A DNA stretch of 64,000 bases, from positions 13,237,395-13,301,394 of the forward strand of contig OY727100.1 in assembly GCA_963402885.1 (NCBI GenBank), read 5' to 3'. Within the stretch, counting starts at the first letter, position 1. Each line of letters begins with the position of its first letter. Below the pieces are notes generated by a model that worked only from the letters and a program-made list of their open reading frames with translations, did not search any database and had not been told where the DNA came from. This DNA comes from Antedon bifida (Eukaryota > Echinodermata > Crinoidea > Comatulida > Antedonidae). Made by a program: the position numbers and the translations under genes. Shown here piece by piece: positions 20,576 to 34,310 of the stretch.

Positions 20576-23500
20576 ATGCCAATTCGAATCGGTAGACTAC
20601 CTATTCCATCACTTCGAACTTATACCTCTGTAAGTTTTTTATTTATGGGTATGTGCTTATGGTTTGCTAAAGATGAGGTTGTTCTATTTGACAATGCTCA
20701 GGCATTGATGTCAAATCCAACAGTAGATGAGCTGAAGGCGAATGTTCCGCTTGAGTACTCTTACAATCGGGAAACCCAAGATTATTCTGAAGTGGTTACG
20801 ATCACACCATCTGGTGACGTTAGTAAGTATTCAGTTGAACTGAACAGCCAACCAGTTGAAAGTGCAGATTCTACTGTGCATCCTGAGGAATTGTCATCAA
20901 AGAATGATGCAGCGGCAGCAACAGAAAATAATTGGACTGGTAGATCAGTCGAGAAGGAGACGGAAGAGAAGAGATGGCATTCAAATGATGACGAAACAGA
21001 GTATGAACAGCCATTTATGGATTATACATTACTGCCATCAGATAGTTATGCAATAAAGCTGTTTAAAGTTTTCATGCAGGAGCCAATATATGTTTTAGTA
21101 AGTGAAATAATTGTTTGACACACTGTACTATATTTCTTTTTAAAATGTAAATTCCTAAAACCTTGATTTAAAACTTAAAAATCTTCTACACTTACAAAAT
21201 ATTTTAAATATATATATTTTAATCCCACATTACAAATCCCAATTTTTGATTACAAGACCCCAAAGCACTGATTCTCCAATATCTTGCTGTGTGATTCCCT
21301 TGTTACGAGATTTCCAAACCTTGTGAGATTCTTTGATTGATTGATTGAGATTCAATCATTGCTTATGAGATTCTTCCAAAACCATATTATGAGACTCCCA
21401 AACCTTGCTATGCAATCTCCAAACAAACTTTGCAGCCACTGGGGCTATTCATTTCTCTTTCTTTACCCGTGTGTGATCTGTCAAATCAAATTTTTTGTTT
21501 TTCCAGGTCCTTGTCAACTTTGCCTACTGCTGTTTGTTTCTGTTTGCCAAAGTTCTTCAGTTGGTTATCATTGGCAAACTCAGAGTTAGTGAAAGACAGG
21601 TTAGTATTTATTAATATAATAAATAATGGTTCTAGTTTATTCTAAGTAATACACACAATATACTGAATCTCTAAACCACCCAGTGATACTGAAAAAATAG
21701 CCGATCTAACCCAGATTTGAACCAAGAATATTCTGCTTGATATGCAATATCCTCTACCATTATCAACCACTAAAACAATTCTATTGACATTATTGAAAAG
21801 GTATCTGGATATCTATAGTATTGATACATTTTCTTTTGGATAAATACGTATGGGATCCTCCTCTTCTACATTGTAGAATTTTAACTATTGATACATTTTT
21901 TTTTAATGATCCAATATACTTGAATAAAATCGCAAATTTTTCGTTTTTACACAAGCTTTCGCTGGTTCATTGACACAGCCTAATCATTAGCGAGTCCATG
22001 CAGAGAAAGCTTGAGTAAAACCGTATGCTTTACGATTTTATTTAAATATATTGGATCATTCAAAAGAAAATTTATCCATAAATAGTTAATTCTATTAGAT
22101 AGCACGTCATTTAGTTCACCCTCAAACCAGATAAATAACACAAAAAATATTGTCCGTAAAGTATTTTCATCCTCAAACCAAGCCCTCTTGTAGGACTTTC
22201 TCAACACAGCACCATGTTATTTTAAAATTTAGAGATCCCACATTTAATTGTGATATGCTACCATGAAAACCAGTTAGCAAACATTTGCTAGTTGTAAACA
22301 AACTAGCAAGCAAACACATTTTTTTGGTAAATTGATTATTATTAAACAGTTAAAATCACAGAAGTTTCAAATAGAACTTAGGAAAAATCTTGGGCCGTAC
22401 AGAATGATAAGATCTTAAAACTTTTTTACAGCGCCTAAAGGAGAAGTTTGCAAACTTTGTATTCTACAAGTTTATTTTTATCTTTGGTGTTGTGAATGCT
22501 CAAGTGCTGGAGGAGATGGTGTTGTGGTCAGCTTGGTTTTCAATAATTGCCTTTCTTATTCTCTTTATTATTCTCTGCAAAGATCGATCAGAATACGTAA
22601 GTTTTTTCAATTTATTTTATATTTTAACTTAATATTTACTATTTCAAATTATTCAAGTATTGATCGTAATTGATGTTAATTATTTTGATTTGCTCAAATA
22701 TTATTTATATATAGTGGTTTTAATTTTGCTTTCCAAATTTGACAAAATATTTCATAGGTTTTTAAAACTCATCACACATAAATCTAATTTGAGTGTAGAT
22801 TGATTTGTAGTGCTGCTTTACAAACAATTATATAAATTGTATCAATAACTGGAGAATAAAAGCTTAGATTTTATTTTTAGTTAAATATTACCACAGGGGT
22901 AGAATTTCCTCAAAATGCTGCATCAGCAAATAGTTGCTGTGGGCCATGGCTTTACTGTACTACAGCAATTTATTTTTCTTCTACAGCAAAAATATAAGGT
23001 TTCTTTTCAGTACCATTAAAAAATATTCCTAGTGTATACATGTACTGTATGCAAACAAAATGATACAGGTCACTCAACTTTTGTTTAGATCAATTGTAAA
23101 TAAATACAATTACTTTAAAACATGACTACAAATCAAGTTTTCATTATCAAACATTTACATACTATAGCATAAAATATAATATTCAAGAATTTGATTAATA
23201 GTATTTACTATTTATTGAATATTGTATTTTATTCTATAGAATATGTATATGATGATTTTTAATATTTATTTTTAATTTAATATTAAAATCATCATCTACA
23301 TGATAAAATATTTTAGTTTACAATATGATTTTGATATTAATTTTTAAAATTAATATTAAAATCATTAGTTTATCGGCATTACAGTACATTATTTATACAG
23401 AACAAAGACCTTGTTATACCATGTAGAATTGGAAGGTCATTTAGTTGTTAACATACTGTAAGGTCTAGTTTGAGGTCGAGCTCTATAATTAAATTTTTAA

Positions 23501-26500
23501 TTAATTTTTTATTTAATTCCATGTCCTTCATTGTGAATATTAATATGAAAATTCTGGGTAAATGGTTACTCATGCAGCGTTCTCCCAATATAGAAATCAG
23601 GTCCAGCAAACTAATTATTTATATACTTACTTATTTATATAAAACACTTTAATATTAATGCAAAAAGTCAAATAAAATGGACATAATAGCCTTCAAGTGC
23701 TCTTGGTCTATGTTTTTAATGACTACTGTAGGCCTAACCTACCACTAATAGATTAGTATTTATTTTATGTATAATTTTCTTACACCATATTTAATACCGG
23801 TTGGAGCCAATTTAGTCTGGCAAACCTTGCTGGCAAGACCTGCTTCAGAAGAACACTGTCACATAATAAACTTTTTGAAATTTTTTGAATCCTGCATTTG
23901 TTTGTAGCTTTCATCTTCACCAACTACTTCAAACTGGATGCATGGCAAGATAATGGGTCTTCTGTTTGCTATCTTAATCTGTGGTTTCATTCTGGTTGGT
24001 GTCTGCTTCTTTGTTGGATATCCAGTTGATGTCAATACGTTCTTCTTCATGTTGGCAGAGGTAATCTATCAGAACTTGTTGTTATATCAAATGTCTAGTC
24101 TAGCCTATGCAGCTATTGAGTACAATAGTCATTTTGCGCATGCGTTCCTGAGCGTACGTACGCAGGGCTGTTTGACGTGTCATGAAATGTTTCTATTACT
24201 TTATGTAAAAACCAAAAAAATAAATAAACAAATTCAGTACATATGACATTGGTCATCATAATAAAAGAAAGTTTAGATAATGAAATACTGTATGTTTTTT
24301 TTAATTTCCTCTATTTTATTTCATAAAACAATATACATTACATTTTTTGCTTCTTTTTCAGTGCATCATCCTTATTGTGCGTGCCATATATGTTATTGCC
24401 AAGTAAGTATTTATTTTTCACCAATGACAATGTTTTTTCAATGTTTATCTATTATACTGGGTGACCTCTTCACTCAAAGACCGGTCTTCCAGAGGGCCCA
24501 GTTATGATCAGTGGCTGTGAGTGTACTATTTAACACACCAGTTTCTTGGGAGAGGGGCATTCCACAGTATTTGGTCCGTGGGTTTAAAAATTTCATTTAC
24601 TGATTTTGATGTAACTCTTGGCCATTTCTCAAAGTAGACATGTTGAAGTTTATTAAATAACATTTTTTTTATTTTTTTGATATTGATTTTTTAAGTTATT
24701 GAATATTAAATATGAAAAAGTCATATTTGGCGTTACGGACGGGACATTTTTAATCCTATTTATTTCATAAACTATGCATCTTATTACTGTTTTTTCAACA
24801 GATATAGTTACTTTATGTCTCAATAATACATAATCAAGTATTTAATTAAAATTTTGTTGTTTATTAATTTCATACATCCATTTCAAATTCATAAATGTCC
24901 CGTCCGCGACGTTTTAGGCGGTTTTTTTACATTTATTTTAAAAGTAATGATGCCAAAATCTTGATATTTCATTTTCTCCTCCTGAGGACTATATCTCATT
25001 ATATTATAAACAAATTTTTGGAAAATTTTAGATTTTGATGAAAATATCATATTTCAAAAATATACTGTTACGGACGGGACATTTTTGTTACGGACGGGAC
25101 GTATCATTTAAATCCTAATTATTTCACAAACCATGCATCTTTTGAACATTTTTTTGCCAGATATAGTTACTCTATGTCCCTATTGTACATATTCAAGCAT
25201 TTTATAACACATATTTTGTTTATTAAATTTCATATATACATTTAAAAATTCATAATTGTCCCATCCGCGACATTTTAATAGTAGTTTTATGGTGTTTTTT
25301 ACATTTCAGTTAAAAGTATTGATACCACAATTTAATATTTTGTTTTCTCCTTTTAAAACTATATGCAATACATTATAAACAAATATTTTGAAACTTTTGG
25401 TGAAAATATCATATTCAAAAATATATTGATGACATTTTTCGTAGGCACGGGACAGACATTTTTGTTAAGGACGGGACATATAATTTAAATCCTTTTTATT
25501 TCATAATAAAACCATGCATCTTGTTAATATTTTTGCCCATAAATATACTGCAGTTACTTTTTTTTCAAAGTAAGCTGCAATTATTCATAATAAATTATTT
25601 TATTAAAATTGTTTATTATTTTCATACTTGCATTTCAAAATGCATAATTGTTACTTCTGAGACATTTCGATTGGGGTTTTTTCCTCACTTGTGTTTATTG
25701 AAGTAATGGCTTTAAAATTGTTATTTAATTCCTAATTTTAAATCTTAATTTTCAACTCCTAAGGATATTAAATTGCAATAGATTTAAACAAGTTTTTTGA
25801 AACTTGTATTTTTTTTATTAAAAAAACATTACTATCAAAATTTATTGAATGTTACGGATGGGACATTTTTTTTATGAATGTGATGACAATATTGTAAGAA
25901 TTAAAAAGTGTTTTTGTACTGTAGGCTGAGAAGTACTGTACAAAGGTGTTAACTTTTGTTTATTAATCACAAAACATTGTGGTCTGTATTTAAAATAACA
26001 ATCCACAAAAGAACAATACCTAAATCCAAAACAACATGACCAGTATGAATGGGAGTATTTGGGTGCGGTCATCGCTTTGTAGATTTAATTCTTTGGTAAA
26101 TTTGCAACCAAGAACCTTTTATAAATCAGATACTAAATAATTAAGATTGAATTTTAATAGAAGTAGGCCTACAGTTATTAAATCCAAGCAAGGACAGAAG
26201 AAAATTTCAGATGCAACTTGGATCCACTAACAAATTCAGACGTCAAACGCCAACGCCAATTTTTAAAGATTCGCCTTAAATATGTTAATATCTTGAAGTC
26301 TTGTTTAATATGGCAAGCATAACTTTTATATTAGTGTAAATAAATATTTTGATAACATTTTACAATATTGCTTCTCGTTATAACTCTTTGAATAATTAAT
26401 TTTATAAATAATATTTCATATTTATGAATTTTAATATTTTCACTTGACATAAACTTTTAAACAGTGTTTCAAAGGTTGAATTATATTTTGATTTGTAAAT

Positions 26501-29500
26501 AAAAGATTACATTGATGTAAAAAACTTATTTTTAAATTTTTTTAATAGCAAAATTATACAATTTTTTAACGTGGACAAAGTTGTCCTGTCCGCGACGTTA
26601 GAAATGTCCCGTCCGTAACGACATATAAATCATATTTATTAATAAATTTGCAGTTCAATTTTTATAATTAACATTCAGTTATCTAAAACAACTATCTGGC
26701 AACATAATAATACAAAACAAATTTTAAAATCTCTTTTAAATGAGGAGAAATATTACAATACGTAAACCTTCTCAAAAGTCATGTCCATTTGCCGTCCTGT
26801 CCGCGACGCACACAATTTTCATAATAAAATTTTTTTTGTACAGTCTTTTTTCTTTTTTTGACTTTCATAATAAACATTGGCCATATATGTATACATTTAT
26901 TCTACTTTGAATCTTGTATTCTTTTTTATTTCTAAGATATGTCTAGTTATATTCTCAAAAATGTCCCGTCCGTAACAAAAAAATACTGTGGAATGCCCCG
27001 AGAAGAAACAGGCCAATTTTGTGGTAATCGGTTAAAAGGCAGCGCAAAATAACCAGTTAAAAATACCCATTGAATTCATTTTCATTTAAACGGTTGTGGC
27101 AGAAACAGACCCTTATTTATGTGGGCCTTTACCAATATGAATCAAAATAATCAAACATACACAGTGACTATCAGTATGCTTCAAATACCTATCTTACAAG
27201 TTCATAAAAGCCATGAATTGGGGTCAATCACACTATGGTATGATTGCAACCTGCTGACCAACTTTGACAGCACCTACAATTGAATGATCTTTATTGATTT
27301 AGCTATTGTTTAACTTATTCTATTTAGGTATGGTATTCATCTGTATGACCTGCACCATGATGGATTGTGGGAAGAGCGAGGCTCGCTCACTTACTACACT
27401 AACCTTATTTTGGACACTACAGTTTTGATCGTGGACTTTTTGCACCATCTTCATATGTTGGTAAGACTTTTGATTAATAGGAAAATTCCACCATTTATAC
27501 TGTAATGCTCAGTTCAATAAAAACTTACTGCCAAAAAGGCATTGAAGACACGAACAAATTTAATGAGGCATATTTTATATGAAATCGCCTTGTTCCTTTA
27601 ATATTAAAATAGTTTATCTCAAAAAGAAGCCAATACTATCTTGAAAATAAGCGCGATGGGCTTCTTTTCGAGATAGCTTTTGCAGACCAATGAGGGCCGG
27701 GCTTCTTTTTAAGGTTTTATGGTATATCGATATATCTATTATTGTTTGTGACATTAAAATGGCATATTAAACAACAAAATTACAGAAAGGTAATGTATCT
27801 TTAATTTATTGTTTCTTGTTCTTTTAGTTATGGGGCAACATCTTCCTTAGTATGGCAAGTCTTGTGATCTGTATGCAGTTAAGGTTCCTGTACACAGAGA
27901 TCCAACGTAAATTACGAAAACACAAGAATTACAGAAGAGTTGTCAACAGCCTGGAAACAAGGTTTGTATTTAATAATTAAAATATTAAGAGACCACTTGC
28001 GTGACGCAGTGAATTGGACGTTGAATCGTGGGATTGTTGGGTTCGGCAAGACACAAAACCTTACATTTTGCATCTCTCCACCCAGGTGTACAAATGGGTA
28101 CATGGTAAAGGTCAAGACACAACTTTGTGCCGATTACTAGCTGCATTATGGGAGTATGTTCCCATACGTGTTTGATCCAAAAGTCTAGGGCTAGACTTGC
28201 CATGACAAACCTCTCCGATGCAGTTATCAAGTTAAATGCATGTCTTATATTTCAATGATTGGTTTTCACCAGGTTTGCATATGCAACTAAAGAGGAACTT
28301 GAAAATGGAGATGATACATGTGCTATCTGCTGGGACCAGATGTCCACAGCTCGAAAACTACCCTGCAACCACTTGTTTCATAAGTATGTACATTTTATTC
28401 TCTAATTTTTATTCTTTACGCTTTTATACTATTTGAAATGGGATAAAGGATATTTCTTTATTTTAAGAATTACCCTGTCCAATTCAAGTTGTGCATTGAT
28501 ATCTCTCCTAATTCTGGTGGTGGAACAAGTCTTCTCGGATAAGAACTATAAACCGTAGTTGTCCATGTGCACTTTATCCAAGATGATTAGGGGTTACCCC
28601 GGTGAACTGGTTCACAAAATAGCCCCTTTTCATAGGGATTACCACCTATCTGATAGGACAGTAATTAATTTACTATTGGTAACCCTTGGCCACATGTGCC
28701 TAAAGACATAAAATAAATAGAATAGTTGAGTAAGAGTACGTCCTCTAGTCTTTGGCTTAATATTATCTCTATGGTACACATACTGCTCTATCAGCAGAAA
28801 AGAATTCTTCAACAAAATAATTATTTTATTTCCTCTTCGCTCCTTAGTTCTTGCCTCAGATCCTGGATGGAGCATGATACCTCATGTCCTACCTGTCGCA
28901 AGTCTCTTAGCCTCAACCCAGTACCGACAGAGCAGGCAGACCGTGAGAATGCACAGAACCAGGCAAGAGGAGCGGCAGTGATTGGCGCCAGAGTCAATGC
29001 CAGGGTTGGCCAACTAGATCCACGCCTTGTTAATCATAGAAATGTGTTTCATTTTGATGGTAAATTATGCATCTAAAACTAATTAATATGCAGTTAAAGG
29101 CCAACTTCTCTTTAATATAACAAATTTACTCAAAGTTCAAAGGTCATAGTAGTGCAAGTCATAGTCTGGTTCCCTTTTTAGTGACAATACATACTGATGT
29201 TCAATGAAACAAAACAAAATATCGACATAATTCTGACAGAATTGGCTTTGAACTGAATGAGGCAGAATGGATTACTTTAAACAAGTTCATATGTCAGCAT
29301 TTTTTTAAATATATTCAGCCCAATGTGTAAACTTGTTGTGTTTGTATTTTCTAGGCTCCAGAATCTTTGCTTGGTTGCCTAGCTTTTCTGTTGAAGTGAT
29401 GCATGGAGGAAATGGTATAAGGCAACGAGTACAAGCTAACTCACAGCTACGTACATGGGTAAGTGCTTTCCAGTTTCTCCCATTGTCAATACCACTATTG

Positions 29501-31573
29501 ACTTCATCACAACGGTTGTTTATTATCATTAGCTGAGGCATCATTGTCATATTCCATCGTCATTCTGACCTTGCATCATTGTCAATCTATATTATCATTG
29601 TCGAGGAGTGGTTACAATTCTTTCATTGTACATCATTTATAGTATAATTATTATAACATATGATATATTTATTCATTTTTCATTCATTCAATTGTTACAA
29701 TTAGAAAATCATAATAACAGAACACTTAAAACACTTGCCAACCAAAGTGGTGCTGAGGTTTTAAATTGCTATTGACTTTATAGATCAATGCTATTTTAAC
29801 TTTCTGAATATAGTAGCAGTACTAATATTTTTAGTGCAAGTGTGACATTTCTGAGCAAGTGTAGGTTCATACAGTATTCTCAAATTCTTTTGTAATCCAA
29901 ATACCAAATCCTTTATCCTCGCCCAGTAATTTTCTAACCTGCAGCCTCCCAATGCACAAACCAGCCTATGCTTTTGATATACTAAACATACGAGGCAAAA
30001 GAAGCCAATACTTATTTTTGGTTTAATTATGATCATATTTGATGGGTTTGTGTTTTTTTCCCAGGCGAACAATGTCCAACAAATGTTTCCAAATATTCCC
30101 CTTCAAATCATCTTAGAAGACCTACAACGTACACGATCAATGGAAATAACTATCGACAATATCCTTGAGCATCGCATCCATATTCCTGCGGTACCCATAC
30201 CGGATGATCCAACTCCCCCACCTGATGTTCGTCCGGCTCAACCCCAACACAACCCTGTCCAGTTCAGTGCTAACACAAACCCTCATGCAAATCTGAGCCC
30301 AAGTTATACAGTGGAGACACGCCAAGAAGAAGATGTGGTTCGAGGAGAGCAGAGGATAGGGGAAGCTGGAGATGCTAGTACCATGCAGACACAACATCTC
30401 AGGTACATAATTGGTTATAATTCTAACCATCCTGCATAACATGCATATGAATATACTATAATGTGCTAATATAATTCATTTATCTTTTGTTCCCCTTAAC
30501 TATTTAATTAAAAAAGAACTGCTGAATTGAGAACATTTAAAGAGAAAAGACAAATAATTTGTGATCCTTGGGATCTGAAAAAATCTTTTTCATGGAGTAT
30601 GGTATTTGATGAAAGAGAATATATTACAGTGCAATATTATTTGTATTTATATAATATTTCTTCATTTCATATTTTCAGAGAGCAAGAACCAGCTTTAGAA
30701 TATTCAAGAGTTGAATCAATGCCAAGTAGATTTTCAAAAAATGCATCAGAAAGAGAAGAAATATTAAACCAAAGAAAAAAACAACTGATGCAGAAAGCCA
30801 GAAAGTGAGATGCTTTTATTTGACATCACTGTAGTGCTCAAAGTCTTTTAAAGAGGAATGTAGTCAGAGTGAATGTATTGTGTGATAGTGCATTTGAAAA
30901 ATTTGCCAGAAGTTCAATCCAACTTTACCCTTTTCCCTTTTCCATATACTCACTGCAGCCATGCAATATACTCACTCTAGCCATGCAACATACTCACTCT
31001 AGCCATGCAACATACTCACTGCAGCCATGCAATATACTCAATGCAGCCAGGCAATATGCTCACTGCAGCCATGCAATATACTATATATGGTTGTGATTAT
31101 TATTAAATAATAATAAATCTATGTGTAAAGTGTAAAATTAATCTTTAGTTTTAGTGCATTATAGTATCAGTGATGTAGCCACAAGAAATAAGGTGGTCCA
31201 GTTTTCACAAGGAAAGGGAACAATCTCTCTGATCAAGCCACAGGGTTGTCAAAGGCCTTTGTGAAAATGTGGTTGAAACCTTACCAAGCGATAAATTGTC
31301 ATAGTTTCCTTTATTAACAAACTCTCTATATTTTCATCTAGGCGTTATATAATGAAGCATGCAAGTGAGAATTTATCTCAAGAAACTGCCTCAGCTTCAA
31401 CCTCTTCATTCCAATCAGAATCACCTAATGAAGAAGGTAATTTAAATAATGGCGTGGTTGAACCAAGTGAACAACTAACATCTTCGTCAGTCAACCAAAA
31501 CCAATCAGATGTCCGACAAAGAAGGATGTTGGCATTTGAGGCAGCACTTCGACGTATGCAAGATGAAGAATAA
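20576..31573 (+). CDS. AMFR: AMFR / gp78, ER membrane E3 ubiquitin ligase, 787 aa
   Basis: Coding exons: 20576-21097, 21507-21599, 22432-22596, 23908-24060, 24362-24402, 27328-27460, 27828-27961, 28273-28383, 28848-29059, 29355-29458, 30065-30402, 30679-30804, 31342-31573; all GT/AG, 788 codons with stop. In ER-associated degradation gp78 ubiquitinates misfolded or regulated membrane proteins with the E2 UBE2G2 and hands them to VCP/p97. Visible: a conserved start (SLRTYT), multi-pass membrane region to about residue 400, RING-H2 at 430-467 (CAIC, CNHLFHNSC, CPTC), CUE domain about 557-594 with its MFP motif, a G2BR-like helix about 691-717 (EEILNQRKKQLMQKARKR) and a C-terminal VIM (RQRRMLAFEAALRR, 769-783). 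Longer than the human protein (643 aa), mainly from an acidic insert at about residues 40-150 in exon 1. The ATG at 20576 is the first true ATG of the frame and matches family N-termini. Confidence 0.95.
24554..26999. mobile_element. 2.45-kb TIR element with ACGGACGGGAC repeats, in AMFR intron 5
   Basis: Terminal inverted repeats start GGGGCATTCCACAGTATTT (left at 24554; right end at 26999). A 4-bp target duplication GAGA flanks it (24550-24553, 27000-27003). The interrupted sequence CTTGGGAGA/AGAAAC is intact at about 58598 as CTTGGGAGCAGAAAC, an independent empty-site match. The interior has about three ~370-bp tandem units, each with GTTACGGACGGGACATTTTT-type motifs, plus inverted GTCCCGTCCGCGAC copies. 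No transposase ORF. It lies in the sense intron of AMFR without touching exons. The superfamily is not assigned. Confidence 0.75.
24735..25870. repeat. Tandem ~370-bp units inside the intronic element
   Basis: Units start near 24735, 25090 and 25470 with ACGGACGGGACAT, followed by AAACCATGCATCTT-like, GATATAGTTACT-like and CATTTCAAATTCATAA-like blocks, then an inverted GTCCCGTCCGCGAC at mid-unit. The third unit is more diverged. Inverted copies of the motif recur at about 26582-26620, 26795 and 26962 near the right end. Confidence 0.75.
27600..27722. repeat. Inverted-repeat (hairpin) dispersed element in AMFR intron 6
   Basis: AAAAAGAAGCC and GGGCTTCTTTTCGAGA form inverted arms, with a further GGGCTTCTTTTTAAGG. 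The same motif recurs at 44478-44556 as AAAAGAAGCCCACC and TGGGCTTCTTTTCGAGG, both followed by TTTTATGGTA. A small foldback-type repeat, non-coding. Confidence 0.5.
30944..31085. repeat. 22-bp minisatellite in AMFR intron 12
   Basis: About six to seven units of ATACTCACTGCAGCCATGCA with CTCTAG/CTGCAG variants, between the exons ending at 30804 and starting at 31342. Open reading through it is a consequence of the repeat and not a gene. Confidence 0.9.
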
Positions 31574-32325
31574 GAGTTGTACATATCTTTTTGGCTGAAA
31601 TCAAAAACTGCCAGTCCAAATTGGAATTATGAATAATATTACTTGGTCTGAAAAGCTTCCAATTTTGATGATATTTTTTGTATATAGGTATATATAGGTC
31701 TGCAAAGTGTTTTTTTTTTATAATTACTAGATATGTACACAACACAATTGGTGTTAAAGATTATAAATATTTGATTTTTATTTGGTGCAATAATATCAGT
31801 AATATTACTGTAAAGTTTGTAGATTTTGTAGTACTATTACTGCTCATTACTGTTTCATGGCCTTTGATTTCCATGATAAAAGTCAATTTTGTGACCTGTT
31901 ATTCACAAAGTTCCAAGGGACCAAATCACATGAAAATGTTAGGTAAATGAAAGCATTTTCCATATTTTATATAAATTTCACATCACAATATTAGGTATAA
32001 CAAGTTTGCAAAATTGTTTTATAATATAGTTTACATTTGTAGAATTATAAAGATTGGCACTAATAAAACACTATTTATGATATAATTTAATGTAGTTGAA
32101 AGAGTAGAGTTAAACAATTATGCATGCACCTTGACGTCTGTTACACGTTTGTAATTTAAATTATGCATATAGATTTCAGTCCTATTTTGTACTAATATTC
32201 ATTGACTTAATTTAATTAATTTGTCACTATTACAGCACAACATACAAGCATTAAGATCTAATTCATCATCAGTAAACATAATACTGTAATAGTAATTCCC
32301 AGGTGCCATTACATCCCAGCAATTT

Positions 32326-32545
32326 TCCCCAGGTCAGCAGTATATCCCCCAGTCCAGCAGCATATCCCCAGTCCAGCAGCATATCCCCAGTCCAGCAGCA
32401 TATCCCCAGTCCAGCAGCACATCCCTTAGGTAAGCAACATATCCCCAGGTCAGCAATATATTCCCAGGTCAGCAATGCATCCCCAGGTCAGCAACACATC
32501 CCCAGGTCAGTAACATATCTTCAGGTTAGCCACACATTCCCAACT
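32326..32545. repeat. ~20-bp minisatellite (CCCAGTCCAGCAGCATAT family)
   Basis: About eleven imperfect units. The first group has CCCAGTCCAGCAGCATATC, the later group CCCAGGTCAGCAACATAT. It lies downstream of the AMFR stop, possibly in the 3' UTR. The ORFs read through it are repeat artefacts. Confidence 0.9.
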
Positions 32546-32866
32546 TCATAGTGCTTATTCAAATGTGTAAAAGACAAGTGTACATGTTTTGCATGTCTAA
32601 AATATAATTTTATTTGTAACTGACTAGTGGTCTTCTTAAATAGAATATCTTGGATATAAACATATTGATTTAACAAAAAAAAATGAAATCACATTATATA
32701 GAGTATATATTGCTACTGTAAATGGGAGACTTATTTAAATAAAACTGATCTTGTAAAATTATTATATATATAAAATTATGTTATCTAGTACTGTATATAC
32801 CCTATATATTTCTTATGTTTAGTTTTTTTCTTTTTCCGCCTCTATCTAAACTAATACAACCTCCCC

Positions 32867-33138
32867 TCTTTCACACTATTTTCTTCCACTTTCACACTAG
32901 TTTCGTCCCCTTTCACACTAGTTTCGTCCCCTTTCACACTAGCTTCATCCCCATTCACATTAGCTTCGTCCCCTTTCACACTATTTTTTTCCACTTTCAT
33001 ACTAGCTTCATCCCTTTTCATACTAGTTTTGTCCCCTTTCACACTAGTTTCATCCCTTTTCACACTAGCTTCGTCCCCTTTCACACTATTTTCTTCCTCT
33101 TTCACACTAGCTTCACCCTTTTCTCACTAGTTTCGTCA
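32867..33138. repeat. ~21-bp minisatellite (CCTTTCACACTAGTTTCGTC family)
   Basis: About thirteen units of TTTCACACTAGTTTCGTCCC with TTTTCTTCCA and CTTCATCCC variants, in the AMFR-ZNF236 convergent region. The long reading frame on each strand is caused by a unit length divisible by three. Confidence 0.92.
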
Positions 33139-34310
33139 CCTTTAACACTGAATATGACATTTCAAACTGCCATACTATGCATAAGGAAAACACATTTTTA
33201 TATACTTGTTTGGAACATTTCTAATTAATTTTTTATAATTTCCAAAACCGCCGATGGCTAGATAGTAAACTCTAATATTATAGTCAAAAGCTCAAAATGC
33301 GTTTGACTAAGGAAGTTTCTTTATAATTTGGCTTTTGCAAATCAACCATACAGGTACTGTTCTTCAGGTATCAGCATTTTCAAAATACCAGTGTAATTAT
33401 ATCATCATTGATAGATAATACATTTCTGGCAGCCAATTTCTAATTTTTTTTTTATTTGTTGTATATTCTTTAATATAAGCAATCCAAATATTCTTTTTTT
33501 GTCAGAATTTACCAATATTTTTTTAATACAAATATTTTCTAAACTGCATTTTTTATATTCATTTTTCATCAATTGCTTTGTAAACAATTGCTAAGTTTAA
33601 TTTGTCTTATATAATTTGATGTATTTTTTTCTGAAGTCTATTGTAAAACATTTTTTGTATATAAACATTGAAGAAAACAATAAATCAACATTTCAACTGT
33701 AATCCGTGGTAATTGTAATATTTTATTTTAAACTGGTTTAAGTTCTACAACAAAAATGTTATTACAACTGTTTTCAGGCACTATCTATTCATTTTAATAT
33801 TTTTCTCTCAAAAATATCTTTAGTGAACAAGTTTTCACATACTTCATCTTTGCAACATCAACTTATCTTATGCACTGAATTTGTGACTAAAATGAATGAA
33901 GCTTTTGTATTATTATTACATGTCAAATAATACATATTTATTTCGCAAATAACATCAGATCATTGTAGTAGTTGATTGAATGATGGAAGAATATACACTA
34001 TACTTAATTTATTTTAAAAATAAAAAATTGGCTGTGATTTATATCATGACAGTAGTAAATACTTTAAATATTTAAAAAATGAAACAGTAACAGCTCAAAT
34101 AACTTGCTAAAAAATTATTATTCAAGGTAGTGGTTGTCACAGAACAAAATTCAATTCAGTTTTTTAACAAAATTCTTAAAATAGCTTCAAGCCAATTATT
34201 TTTAATACAAATACAGATAAAAACAAACATTTTTCCATATAATTTTAAATACAAATAAATATTTTTTTGTGTATTTTTAACAAATATTTCCACATTTCAA
34301 TTGTTTTGTG

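Larger units (their letters stand above)
31574..34310. other. Convergent 3' region between AMFR and ZNF236
   Basis: Holds the 3' UTRs of both genes. Candidate polyadenylation signals are AATAAA at 32062-32067 and 33679-33684 (plus, AMFR) and AATAAA on the minus strand at 33943-33938 (ZNF236, giving a 3' UTR of roughly 370 nt). Two minisatellites lie at 32326-32545 and 32867-33138. The rest is AT-rich with no gene seen. Confidence 0.5.

Noticed and set aside
32303..33228. Long ORFs of repetitive composition on both strands
   Set aside because: They are translations of minisatellites with unit lengths near a multiple of three; no homology, no splice context.
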